The notes under the pieces were generated by a model. It did not search any database and was not told the origin of the DNA. It was given only the letters and a program-made list of their open reading frames with translations. From contig NZ_CP107852.1 in NCBI RefSeq assembly GCF_036346875.1, positions 744,001 through 808,000 of the forward strand: a DNA stretch of 64,000 nt. Direction: 5' to 3'. This DNA comes from Nocardia sp. NBC_00508 (GTDB lineage: Bacteria > Actinomycetota > Actinomycetes > Mycobacteriales > Mycobacteriaceae). Below, in pieces: positions 53,762-62,525 of this stretch. The position numbers were made by a program, and so were the translations under genes. Positions within the stretch are counted from its first letter, which is position 1; every line of letters begins with the position of its first letter.

Positions 53762-55017
53762 GCGGTCACTCCGTCCTTGCTGACGTGCCGGGCCGCCGTG
53801 GGAAAGTTCACCTTCTCGTACAACGCCGCCAGCTCTTCCGCACCGAAGTACTTGTCCGGCGAGTAGATTCCGGCGATCAGCCCGAAGAAGTGCTTGATGT
53901 AGTCGGCGTCCATCGAGGTCGCGCGGAACACCGAGTCGTAGTACGGGGTCAGCGAGAGCTCCGAAATGCTCTGGGTCAGTTCGTAAGTGCTCGCGCTCTG
54001 CGCGTCGCGCTCGCGCTGGTACTCGGCCAGCGCCTCCTCCATCGGGCGGGCTCCGGACAGACCCTCGTCCGCCAGGTCGGCGAGCAACTGGGCGTACTTG
54101 AACGCGTCGGTGATACCCCAGCCGGTGAACGGGTCCTTGTGGTAGGCGGCGTCGCCGACCAGCGCCCAGCCCGGACCGTAGGACTGGCGGCGGTAGTTGT
54201 CCGGGTACAACATCGGGCGGAACTGCTCCACCCGCTTGCCGGTGTCGCGCAGGCGCGCACCGATTTCCGGGTCGATCTGCTCGACGATCTCCTGCACGCC
54301 TGCGTCCGGGTCGGCGCGGAACTCACGGAACCGATCCCGCTTGCGCATGACCGCGACCAGCGCGAGCCCGTCGTTGGTCGGCCAGGACGCGAACTGCTGC
54401 TCCCCGAAACCGGTGCGGTGGTGCATGCCCCAGTCCACGCCCTCGTAGTAGGAGTAGTAGACGAAGCACGCCGCGGGCGAGCCCTCGTACTCCTGCGCGC
54501 CGACCGCCTTGGCCACCATCGAGTTCGAGCCGTCGGCCCCGACCACCAGCTTCGCGCGGAACTCCTGTTCGGCGCCGTCGCCGACCCGGCCGCGGATACC
54601 GGCCACGCTGTCGCCGTCGAACACCAGCTCGGAGACGGTGAATCCCTGGATGACCTCGACACCGGAGTTGCCCGCGGCCTCGACCAGGATCTTGTCCAGC
54701 ACCGTGCGGCGCGGGCAGTACACGGCGTCGATGCCCTCGGAGGATGGGTCGGCCATGCCGTTGATGACAATGTCGGTGTAGGAGAAGTTCAGGTGCCGGA
54801 TCGGCGGGCACCCGGTGGCGACGACCTCGTCCAGCAGGCCCCAGGACTTCAGGAAGCCGAGCCCGGCCTGGTGGATGTAGTGGGTCGACGGGGTGTCGCT
54901 GGGGAAGCTCGCCCGGTCCACGGCCAGCACCTGGTAGCCCTTCCTCGCGAGCAGCATGGCCAGTGGGGAGCCCGCCACCCGGGTTCCGACAACGATGACG
55001 TCGTACATAGTTCGCAT
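53758..55017 (-). CDS. FAD-dependent monooxygenase/reductase (geranylgeranyl-reductase/halogenase-like)
   Basis: 419 residues. MYDVIVVGTRVAGSPLAMLLARKGYQVLAVDRASFP is a GxGxxG-like FAD motif with the first Gly pair altered (GTRVAG); LVVGADGSNSMVAKAVG is the DG motif, and GWALVGDAAYHKDPFTGWGITDAF the third FAD motif of group A flavoproteins. No WxWxIP halogenase motif was seen. May hydroxylate, epoxidise or reduce the acyl product. Starts at ATG 55017 or the nearby GTG 55020 / ATG 55008. Confidence 0.88.
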   Translation of the reverse strand: MRTMYDVIVVGTRVAGSPLAMLLARKGYQVLAVDRASFPSDTPSTHYIHQAGLGFLKSWGLLDEVVATGCPPIRHLNFSYTDIVINGMADPSSEGIDAVYCPRRTVLDKILVEAAGNSGVEVIQGFTVSELVFDGDSVAGIRGRVGDGAEQEFRAKLVVGADGSNSMVAKAVGAQEYEGSPAACFVYYSYYEGVDWGMHHRTGFGEQQFASWPTNDGLALVAVMRKRDRFREFRADPDAGVQEIVEQIDPEIGARLRDTGKRVEQFRPMLYPDNYRRQSYGPGWALVGDAAYHKDPFTGWGITDAFKYAQLLADLADEGLSGARPMEEALAEYQRERDAQSASTYELTQSISELSLTPYYDSVFRATSMDADYIKHFFGLIAGIYSPDKYFGAEELAALYEKVNFPTAARHVSKDGVTA

Positions 55018-55113
55018 CACTTTCCGGTAGTCGAATTCCGATTTCGAGTCTGTGGCCGCCGCGGGCGGACAACCAGCGCGGCGGGCCGTGATTCATCGGC
55101 CGATCGGCCGCGG

Positions 55114-56805
55114 CTATCGTGCGGGTCGAGGCGCCGAATACAGCAGTTCGATATCCGCCGCATATGCCTCGGCGATCGCGGCGCGGCGCAGTTTTCGTGA
55201 CGACGTCGACAATCCGTCTTCGACCGTGAAATCACCGTCCACGATCCGGAAACTTCGAATCGATTCCGCGCGGGAGACAAGAGAATTCGCGTCGTCGACA
55301 GCGGATTGGATGGCTGCGGTGAGATCGCCGTCCGGTTCGGCGGCACGCCAGCGCTCCAGCTGTACCGGGTCCAGGGTCACCAGGGCGGCGACGAAATCGC
55401 GGCCGTCGCCGAGCACCATGCAGTTGGACACCAAGGGATGCAGCCGGATTCGATCCTCCAGCGGCGTCGGGGCGACGTTCTTGCCGCCGGAGGTCACCAG
55501 GATCTCCTTCTTGCGTCCAGTGATCCGCAGGAATCCGTCGTCGTCGATCTCCCCGATGTCGCCGGTGTGCAACCAGCCCTCCGCGTCCACCGGCGACTGG
55601 TCGGACGCCGCGCCCCAGTAGCCCGGCGACACGTGCGGGCCACCGACCAGCACCTCGCCGTCCTCCTCGGCGATGGCGACCGACGTGCCCGGAATCGGCC
55701 TGCCGACCGTGCCGAGCCGGTTGGTCTCCGGGGCGCTGACCGTCACGGCGGTGGCGGCTTCGGTCAGCCCGTAGCAGTTCAGCAGCAGCACACCGAACGC
55801 CGCGTAGAAACCGACGGTCGAGTCGTCCAGCGAGGCGCCGCCGGAGATGACGTACCTGAGCTCGCCGCCGAGTGCGGCTGCCACCGGATGCACCACGGGT
55901 TTCGGTGTTTCCTGCGCGCGCATCAGATCGAGACCACGCTCGACCGCTTCCTGTTCCTCGGCCTCGGTGAGCAGGGTGCGGCAGTACTTGCGAATCTTCT
56001 CCAGCCCGTACGGAATCATCGCCAGGAAGGTCGGCTTCAGCGTCGGCAGGACGGGCACCAGGTCAGGTATGCCCGGCAGCAGGTGGGTGCGGCTGCCGCC
56101 GAACAAGCAGGCGAACAGGATGGTCTGGCCGAACACGTGCGACAGCGGCAGCGCCAGCACGGTGGTCCCGTCGAACAGATCGCCGGTCTGGCGCACCGTG
56201 TTGGCCGAGGACACGAACATGTTGCGGTGGGTGATCAGGCACCCCTTGGACACACCCGTGGTGCCGCTGGTGTACACGATCATCGCCAGGTCGTTCGCCC
56301 GAACGGCGGCGATGCGAGCGTCCACGCCCGGATCGACCGCTCCGGCAGCCCATTCCGCGATCTGCTCGAAGGTCCAGACCTCCGCTGCGCCCGCGGCGCG
56401 CAGCCGTTCGGCGTCTTCGGCGCTCTCGGCCGCGAAGTACGCGCTGCCGCTGTCGCGCAGGATGTGCTCGATCTGACTGGGCGAGGAGGTGGGGTACACC
56501 GGCACCACCACCGCGCCCAGCGCCAGCAGCGCGCAATCCACCAGGACCCAGGCCAGATTCGTGCGGCCGAGCACGGCGACCCGGTCGCCCGCCGCGACGC
56601 CGCGTGCGGCCAGCGCCGAGGCGAGTGCCCGAGCTCGGCGATCGACCTCGGCGCTGGTGAGTTGCGTTCCATCGGCATCGCACAGCGAAAGCCGATCCGG
56701 GTGGTCGGCGGCGGCGCCGGAAATCACCGAGTACAAACTCGCGGTGTCCGGAAGATCGAATCCATTCTCACTGATCGAGACCGCGGTGACAGACACTGTA
56801 TTCAC
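55114..56805 (-). CDS. Long-chain acyl-CoA/acyl-ACP ligase (FadD-like, AMP-forming)
   Basis: 563 residues. P-loop MIVYTSGTTGVSKGCLITHRN, then NCYGLTEAATAVTVS, EGWLHTGDIGEIDDDGFLRITGRKKEILVTSGGKNVAPTPLE and a late STSSRKLRR with the catalytic Lys. Closest in pattern to FadD15-type long-chain ligases. Activates a fatty acid, either a starter for the synthase or its released product. Starts at GTG 56805. Confidence 0.9.
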   Translation of the reverse strand: MNTVSVTAVSISENGFDLPDTASLYSVISGAAADHPDRLSLCDADGTQLTSAEVDRRARALASALAARGVAAGDRVAVLGRTNLAWVLVDCALLALGAVVVPVYPTSSPSQIEHILRDSGSAYFAAESAEDAERLRAAGAAEVWTFEQIAEWAAGAVDPGVDARIAAVRANDLAMIVYTSGTTGVSKGCLITHRNMFVSSANTVRQTGDLFDGTTVLALPLSHVFGQTILFACLFGGSRTHLLPGIPDLVPVLPTLKPTFLAMIPYGLEKIRKYCRTLLTEAEEQEAVERGLDLMRAQETPKPVVHPVAAALGGELRYVISGGASLDDSTVGFYAAFGVLLLNCYGLTEAATAVTVSAPETNRLGTVGRPIPGTSVAIAEEDGEVLVGGPHVSPGYWGAASDQSPVDAEGWLHTGDIGEIDDDGFLRITGRKKEILVTSGGKNVAPTPLEDRIRLHPLVSNCMVLGDGRDFVAALVTLDPVQLERWRAAEPDGDLTAAIQSAVDDANSLVSRAESIRSFRIVDGDFTVEDGLSTSSRKLRRAAIAEAYAADIELLYSAPRPAR

Positions 56806-56893
56806 AATGTCGAATTCTCGTCGCCGACATCGAATTACAGGTCTGTCGATATCGCGGTTCCTACCGCGCGAATGTCATCACCTATCGACGTGG

Positions 56894-57826
56894 TCAGGCC
56901 GACACCGCACGGACAATATCGATATGCGCCGGTTCCGGGGAATCGACGCACTCCAGGAAAAAGGGGACAGCCGGATTCGACTCGTCCGCACGCCACACCG
57001 CGTACAAATCGAGCGTCGGCACCGGATCGAACAGTTTCACCGCAACCGACGCGCTCCCCGGTGCGCCCATGCCCATCGAAATCGCTCGTGGCAGCGAGGC
57101 GAACCCCACCAGCGGGCGCACCGACACCATGTGTGCGGTGGCACCGGGATCGTCGGCGGTGTGTGTGATCGCGAGAGAGATCTTGGTTTCCGCGGCGGCG
57201 CGGAAGATCGAGTCGTACATGGCCGGGCACTGCTCGCGGGCGAACAGCACGCAGTCCTGGCCCTCCAGTTCGGCGAACGGGACGCCGGGCCGATCGGCCC
57301 ACCGGTGCCTGCGCCCGACCACGGCGACCAGCGGCACCCGGTGCAACAGCCGCCGATACCGGTAGTCGGTGGTGCTCGGATGTCCGTATACGAGAGCCAG
57401 ATCCAATGACCCGTCGGAGAGCCCGGACAGCTGCGGGCCGGTGCGCTTCTCCCACAGCGACACCACGATGTCGGGGTGTCGTTCGGTCATCCTGGTGAGC
57501 GCCTCCGGCAGCACATGCCTGCTGGCCGGAAGGTTGTAGCCGATATTGAGGGTGCCCGCCCGCCCTTCGGCGGTCGCCTTCGCGGCCTGGGCCGCGCGGT
57601 CGAGCTGCGCCACGATGAGCCGGGCCTGACTCTCGAACTCCCGGCCCGCCGGGGTCAGCTTGACCTCGTGCGAGTTGCGTGCGACCAGTTGCACGCCGAG
57701 CGATTTCTCCAGCTTCTGCAGCTGGGCACTGAGACTGGGCTGCGTGAGGTGCAAGCGCTGCGCTGCGCGGCCGAAATGCAGCTCTTCGGCGATTGTGATG
57801 AATGAAACCAGATGTCGGAAGTCCAT
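56894..57826 (-). CDS. LysR-family regulator heading the lipid-synthase operon
   Basis: 310 residues. N-terminal winged HTH MDFRHLVSFITIAEELHFGRAAQRLHLTQPSLSAQLQKLEKSLG, then a LysR substrate-binding domain (GTLNIGYNLPASRHVLPEALTRM). It is transcribed in the same direction as the ligase gene, 88 bp upstream, and probably activates the cluster in response to a small ligand. Confidence 0.88.
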   Translation of the reverse strand: MDFRHLVSFITIAEELHFGRAAQRLHLTQPSLSAQLQKLEKSLGVQLVARNSHEVKLTPAGREFESQARLIVAQLDRAAQAAKATAEGRAGTLNIGYNLPASRHVLPEALTRMTERHPDIVVSLWEKRTGPQLSGLSDGSLDLALVYGHPSTTDYRYRRLLHRVPLVAVVGRRHRWADRPGVPFAELEGQDCVLFAREQCPAMYDSIFRAAAETKISLAITHTADDPGATAHMVSVRPLVGFASLPRAISMGMGAPGSASVAVKLFDPVPTLDLYAVWRADESNPAVPFFLECVDSPEPAHIDIVRAVSA

Positions 57827-58174
57827 GCCGCCGGCTCCTTTTCCGCGTACCCAAACGGTAGCGGCACCAGGTAACCGAGGATGAACCGGGATCGCACAAA
57901 CAGCGCCCAGAACTTAGCGGCTGGGTGAACGGGACCCGAGCGGAGACCGGGTGTGCTATCCAGCGCCCGTGACCATCCAGAATCCCCGAAACCGCGCCGC
58001 ATGGCAAGTTCCGGCAATGCCGGACTTGCCCGCCCGCCGACCGAACGGCTCGAGACCATGCCGACGTGGGTGCCTCGATGACGGCGTAGCCTCGATTCGG
58101 CAGGATACGTGCTACTCGTGATCCAGTCGAACGACCGATTCCAGGCGGGTCGGACGTCGGGATAGGACCCTTCG
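57827..58174. other. Intergenic region between LysR and the YihY locus, no gene seen
   Basis: About 350 bp. It must hold the minus-strand promoter of the LysR/lipid operon and a plus-strand promoter, but no convincing hexamer pair or palindrome stood out by eye. No frame has sustained coding bias. Confidence 0.45.
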
Positions 58175-58423
58175 ATGCCGACAGCGGATGGTTCTCAGAG
58201 CGGATCGGCCGGAGACCGGTACCGTTCGCCCCGCGCGGTCGGATGGCGGGATGACATCGTGGCGATCGCGCAGAGTTCCCCGCGCGTTGTGCTGATCCAC
58301 CTGCTCGACGATCTGGTTCTGATCGGACTCGTGTCGGTTCGTCTCGCACCGAGACGGATTGCACGGATCGGGCCGTTCTCGACCGCAGGGCAGAAGGGAG
58401 GTGAAGCGCGATGCGGTCCGTGA
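58175..58423 (+). CDS. Small hypothetical protein upstream of the YihY-like gene
   Basis: 82 residues from ATG 58175; the middle (WRDDIVAIAQSSPRVVLIHLLDDLVLIGLVSVRLAP) looks protein-like, with moderate third-position G/C. It ends 13 bp inside the next gene, consistent with coupling. No family recognised. Confidence 0.4.
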   Translation: MPTADGSQSGSAGDRYRSPRAVGWRDDIVAIAQSSPRVVLIHLLDDLVLIGLVSVRLAPRRIARIGPFSTAGQKGGEARCGP

Positions 58424-59289
58424 GGTTGTCTGTGGCGTTGGCCCGCGAAGTGTCGCTCGCGCGCACCCAGGCCGCGACCGGCTGGCTACGGGGAACGCCG
58501 TACGGTCGCACGCTGCGACGCTTGATCGAGGGTCTCGCGGAGATCCAGATCGTGGACCGGTCACTGGCGCTTGCCGCGCAGATCTTCACGTCGGTGTTGC
58601 CGGTGATCATTGCCGCGTCCGCTTTCAGTGGCTGGCAGGCCGCGGCGAACACGATCAACGACCAGTTCGGCTTCGATTCGGAATCGCTGTCCGCCGATGG
58701 TGGACCTATGCCCACCGATCCGTCGATGGCCGCGTTCGGTGTGGTGGGCCTGCTGATGATTCTGCTCGGCGGCACTTCGTTCGCTCGGGCTCTCGCGCGC
58801 GTCTACGAGGCGGTATGGCAGGTGCCCGTGATCGGTCCGCGAGACGCTTGGCGGTGGCTGGCCACGCTGCTCGCGGTCGCCCTCGCGGCAGGGCTGGTGG
58901 GGCAGACACGCGAACTCGCCGAGATCCGATACGCAGGCCGGCCGCTTGCCCTGTTGAGTGAGGTGACCATCTGGGCGCTGGTCTGGATCCTCGCTCCTTT
59001 TCTGCTCACGAAGGGAGCGCTGACCGGACGTCTGCTCTGGGTGTCCGGCGTGCTCACCGCGGTCGGTTTGACCGCGGTGCACGCGGCAGGCCGGGTCATC
59101 CTGCCTCGGATCGCGGCGAACGCCCACGAGAATTTCGGTCCGCTGGGGCTGGCCTTCACCTCGGTCAGTTGGCTTTTCGTCATGTCAGTGGTGATCGTGG
59201 GCGCGGCATCGGTCGTCAAGGCACTCGCCTTGGACGAGACCACCATCGGTCGCTACCTCCGGGGGCCGGGCAGCGGCGACCGCGAATGA
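58411..59289 (+). CDS. YihY/BrkB-like integral membrane protein
   Basis: 292 residues with about six hydrophobic segments. LAAQIFTSVLPVIIAASAF near the start and GTSFARALARVYEAVWQ in the middle are characteristic of the YihY/virulence-factor-BrkB family. GGGAGGTGAAGCG precedes ATG 58411. Function of the family is unclear (envelope or transport). Confidence 0.8.
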   Translation: MRSVRLSVALAREVSLARTQAATGWLRGTPYGRTLRRLIEGLAEIQIVDRSLALAAQIFTSVLPVIIAASAFSGWQAAANTINDQFGFDSESLSADGGPMPTDPSMAAFGVVGLLMILLGGTSFARALARVYEAVWQVPVIGPRDAWRWLATLLAVALAAGLVGQTRELAEIRYAGRPLALLSEVTIWALVWILAPFLLTKGALTGRLLWVSGVLTAVGLTAVHAAGRVILPRIAANAHENFGPLGLAFTSVSWLFVMSVVIVGAASVVKALALDETTIGRYLRGPGSGDRE

Positions 59290-59316
59290 CGCTGCGGATC
59301 TTCGACCGCCACCCCC

Positions 59317-60951
59317 TTATTCATCCCGGCCCGGCGTGCGCCGGGCAGTCGTGTCCTGCGGGCCGACCGGTCGGCGAGGCAGCAGACCGGTGCCGAACAG
59401 CGCGGCGATCGCGACCAGAGCGGTCACGGCGAATGCCACCTGCAGCGCCTCGAGACGGGCGCCGGAGTTGACCTCGAGGATGGCGTCGGCTGCGCTCTCC
59501 TCGACGCCGGCGTTGTCGAGCGCGCCCGCCAACTGACTGTTGGACAGGAACGGCACTCCGACAGCTAGTTCCGTGGGGGCCTGCTCCTGCACGGAGACCG
59601 GAATAGCCGGATTGTCCTCGATGCCCGCGATCACGGACGACGTGAGCGTAGCGATCAGGATCGACCCGATCAGTGCGGTGCCCAGCGACGCACCGAGAGT
59701 GGTGGCGGTGTTCTGCAGTCCCCCGACCTCTGCGCTCTGCGAATCGGGCACGGCGGATACCGTGACGGCGCCCAGTTGAGAAGCCAAGGCGCCCAGGCCC
59801 AGCCCCATCAGGAGCATCGGGATCGACACGACGCCCGCGTGGGCGCCCGGATCCATTCCCGCAGTGAGAATCAGAACGCCGGCGATCATCGAGCACAGAC
59901 CAAGGCGAACGACGCGGCGCGGATCGGCCTGCGGCCGGAAACGGGGGATGCCCGCCGCGGCCAGGACCAGCGCGATGGACAGTGGAAGGATCCGCACCCC
60001 GGTCTCGAGCGCGCTGAGTTCGAGCACCACCGACAGAAACAGCGGCACGGAGAAGAACACCCCGGCCTGAACCGCGAACTGCGCGAAGAACATGCTCAGA
60101 CCCCCGGCGAGCTGCCGGTTCGTCAGCAGGCCCGGATCGACCAGCGCATCGCGGCCCCGCTCCACCAAATATGTCTGCCGCCGCAGGAACAGATACAGCA
60201 GCAGCAGGCCACCGATCACCAGCCAGATGACAGGCGACAGACCGAGCACGACAGGGCCGCCGGGCTTTGTCTGCACCCAGCCCCATTCGCTCGACCGCAG
60301 CACGCCGTACACGACCGTGCCGAGCCCGAGCACGGATAGGAGCGACCCGACGAGATCCAGCCGGACGCGGTCCGCGGGAGCGTCCTCGATCCGGCGCAGA
60401 ACCAGCAGAATCAGCACGACGACGACCACCTCGCCGAAGAAGACATACCGCCATGATGCGAACGTGGTCACGGCACCACCGAGCAGCGGGCCCACGGCGA
60501 CGGCCATCGCTCCCGCCGCCGCCACCAGTCCATAGGCCGCGGACCGGCGTTCCGGAGCGAAATTCCCAGCGACGAGGGAGACGATCGCGGGCATGATCAG
60601 GGCGGCGCCGATCCCCTCCAGCAGCGACCAACCCAGCAGGAGGATCGGCAGATTCGGCGCAAGCCCGGTGATGAACGAGCCCGCGCCGTAGATCACCAGA
60701 CCGAACCCGAACGCCCGGCGCCGGCCGAGAATGGCGCCCACCCGGCCGCCCGTGATCATCAGCGATGCCATCACCAGTGTGTACAGGGTGATGGCGGTCT
60801 GGATGCCGGTGATCGTAGTGCCGAGGTCCTGGGCGACGGTGGCCATCGACACGTTCATCACGGAGCTGTCGAGCGTCATCAAGAACTGACCCGACGCCAG
60901 CACCCCCAGCACGAGGGTGGAACCCGGCCTCTCTGTCGTCGTCGGCGACAC
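59317..60951 (-). CDS. DHA2-family (EmrB/QacA) MFS drug exporter
   Basis: 544 residues, fourteen transmembrane segments. FLMTLDSSVMNVSMATVAQDLG (motif D1), GGRVGAILGRRRAFGFG (motif A) and AAAGAMAVAVGPLLGGAV (motif C, antiporter) are intact. A large extracytoplasmic loop lies near the end (EDNPAIPVSVQEQAPTEL). GTG 60951 was chosen for AAGGAG seven bases upstream. Proton-driven multidrug efflux. Confidence 0.9.
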   Translation of the reverse strand: MSPTTTERPGSTLVLGVLASGQFLMTLDSSVMNVSMATVAQDLGTTITGIQTAITLYTLVMASLMITGGRVGAILGRRRAFGFGLVIYGAGSFITGLAPNLPILLLGWSLLEGIGAALIMPAIVSLVAGNFAPERRSAAYGLVAAAGAMAVAVGPLLGGAVTTFASWRYVFFGEVVVVVLILLVLRRIEDAPADRVRLDLVGSLLSVLGLGTVVYGVLRSSEWGWVQTKPGGPVVLGLSPVIWLVIGGLLLLYLFLRRQTYLVERGRDALVDPGLLTNRQLAGGLSMFFAQFAVQAGVFFSVPLFLSVVLELSALETGVRILPLSIALVLAAAGIPRFRPQADPRRVVRLGLCSMIAGVLILTAGMDPGAHAGVVSIPMLLMGLGLGALASQLGAVTVSAVPDSQSAEVGGLQNTATTLGASLGTALIGSILIATLTSSVIAGIEDNPAIPVSVQEQAPTELAVGVPFLSNSQLAGALDNAGVEESAADAILEVNSGARLEALQVAFAVTALVAIAALFGTGLLPRRPVGPQDTTARRTPGRDE

Positions 60952-60986
60952 GTGACACTCCTTCGAGGGCAATGTGGGTCGCGCCG

Positions 60987-61364
60987 CTACGCCAGTGTCT
61001 TGGCCTTGATGGCCTGGAACTCCTCTTCGGTGATGGCGCCGGAGTCGAGCAGCGCCTTCGCCTCCGCGATGCTCTGAGCCGGAGACTTCCCCGCGACATC
61101 CCGGATGTAGTTGTCCTGGGCCTGCTTGACATGCTGGGCGGCGGCCATCGACCGCCGTGTCATTCCCTCGTTCTTGACGATCACGTAGATCAGCGCCGTC
61201 AGGAACGGCACGAAGAAGAGGAAGAAGATCCAGACGGCCTTCGCCAAGCCCGAACTCTGGTGGTCACGGAACAGGTCGGTGATGATCGAGAACAGCACGG
61301 TCAGATAGGCCACGAATGCGAAAGTGACGAAGATGAACCAGAAGAAATCCCAGAAGCCTTCCAT
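60987..61364 (-). CDS. SHOCT domain membrane protein (PLDc_N-like)
   Basis: 125 residues. Two transmembrane helices (FWFIFVTFAFVAYLTVLFSII; AVWIFFLFFVPFLTALIYVIV) form a PLDc_N-like unit, followed by a C-terminal SHOCT motif (SIAEAKALLDSGAITEEEFQAIKAKTLA). Upstream of and possibly co-transcribed with the drug exporter (35 bp gap). Confidence 0.88.
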   Translation of the reverse strand: MEGFWDFFWFIFVTFAFVAYLTVLFSIITDLFRDHQSSGLAKAVWIFFLFFVPFLTALIYVIVKNEGMTRRSMAAAQHVKQAQDNYIRDVAGKSPAQSIAEAKALLDSGAITEEEFQAIKAKTLA

Positions 61365-61676
61365 GTGAGGCGCTCCGTCCAGTCGGTGTTTCGGTCAGGC
61401 GGCCAGGATCTTCTCCTTTTCGGTATGGAACCAGTCTTCGGCGGGCACTCCCTGGCCCTGAGTTCACCGAATTGTTTCAGCGCGGAGATCCGGTCGAGGC
61501 CTGCCGGTTACGGCGGCTCCAGCGCGTGGCTGCAGATACCGGCGAAGACCGTACCGGCGCTGGCACACACCAGCATCCTACCTGCGAAGACAGCCTCGCT
61601 GAGGCACAAGTTACGACAATGGCCTGTTCGACCGGTTTCCGGCCACAACCGAATACAGTTCTGATTCAATTGATGA
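61365..61676. other. Intergenic region with a possible gene remnant
   Basis: 312 bp between divergent genes. On the minus strand a 20-codon stretch ending at a TGA (61395-61397) reads GVPAEDWFHTEKEKILAA, which looks like the C-terminus of a DUF2934-like small protein, but the frame is closed just upstream. Otherwise no gene is seen. Confidence 0.35.
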
Positions 61677-62510
61677 ATGTGCAGGTGGATGGCGTACTCA
61701 GGAGAGCCGATTCTCGCCGAGGATCTGCTGTTCCGGCCGCAACATTCATTGATCGACCAGAGTCTGCACTCCCGTCTGGGTGAAACGACTACGAACGGTG
61801 ACGGCTTCGGTGTCGGCTGGTATGGGGAAGGCGCCCAACCGGCGGTATTCAAGAGCATCGAACCGGCCTGGAACGACCGGAACCTGCGCGAGATCGCCGG
61901 CCAAGTGCGAACTCCGCTGTTCTTCGCGCACATACGTGCCTCGACCGGGACACCGGTGCAGCGCAGCAACTGCCATCCGTTCCGGCATGGGCGCTGGTTG
62001 TGGATGCACAATGGCGTCCTTCGTGGCTACCGCGAGATCCGGCGTGACCTGGTGACCGCTCTGGACCCAGCGTTGTTTCCCGACCTCGAGGGTTCGACGG
62101 ACTCCGAAGTACTGTTCTTCCTCGCCCTGACATTCGGCCTCGCCGACGATCCCATCGCTGCCGTCGCCCGGGCAGTCGGTTTCGTCGAAGACGTCGGCCG
62201 CGCTAACGGAGTGGAAAATCCGGTCCAGATGACCGTTGCGACGACGGAAGGCGAATCCATCTGGGTCTTCCGCTACTCGAGTGAGCGGCGGACGCGGTCG
62301 CTGTTCTTTTCGACGGAGATCTCGAAGCTGCGGGCTCTCCATCCCGAGGTAGAGGTGCTGCACCATCTTGGTGGAGAGACCCGATTCGTGGTGTCCGAAC
62401 CCCTGCGCGACCTGCAAAGGGCGTGGAACGAGGTGCCGGAATCCTGCGCCGGAGTAGTTCGAGCGGGAGCGGACGAACTCCGACCATTCCAGCCTATCCC
62501 ACCCGATTGA
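61677..62510 (+). CDS. Class II glutamine amidotransferase (YafJ-like)
   Basis: 277 residues. Begins MCRWMAYSG, so Cys2 becomes the N-terminal nucleophile after Met removal. NGDGFGVGWYG, FFAHIRASTGTPVQRSNCHPF and LWMHNGVLRGYREIRRDL complete the Ntn-hydrolase glutaminase site. No synthase domain is attached; related proteins act as stand-alone amidotransferases of unknown acceptor (EgtC-like enzymes share the fold). Confidence 0.9.
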   Translation: MCRWMAYSGEPILAEDLLFRPQHSLIDQSLHSRLGETTTNGDGFGVGWYGEGAQPAVFKSIEPAWNDRNLREIAGQVRTPLFFAHIRASTGTPVQRSNCHPFRHGRWLWMHNGVLRGYREIRRDLVTALDPALFPDLEGSTDSEVLFFLALTFGLADDPIAAVARAVGFVEDVGRANGVENPVQMTVATTEGESIWVFRYSSERRTRSLFFSTEISKLRALHPEVEVLHHLGGETRFVVSEPLRDLQRAWNEVPESCAGVVRAGADELRPFQPIPPD

Positions 62511-62525
62511 GCCGACATCTCACGG

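Noticed and set aside
53758..55017. Flavin-dependent halogenase
   Set aside because: The general fold fits, but no WxWxIP motif was found, so a monooxygenase/reductase call is safer.
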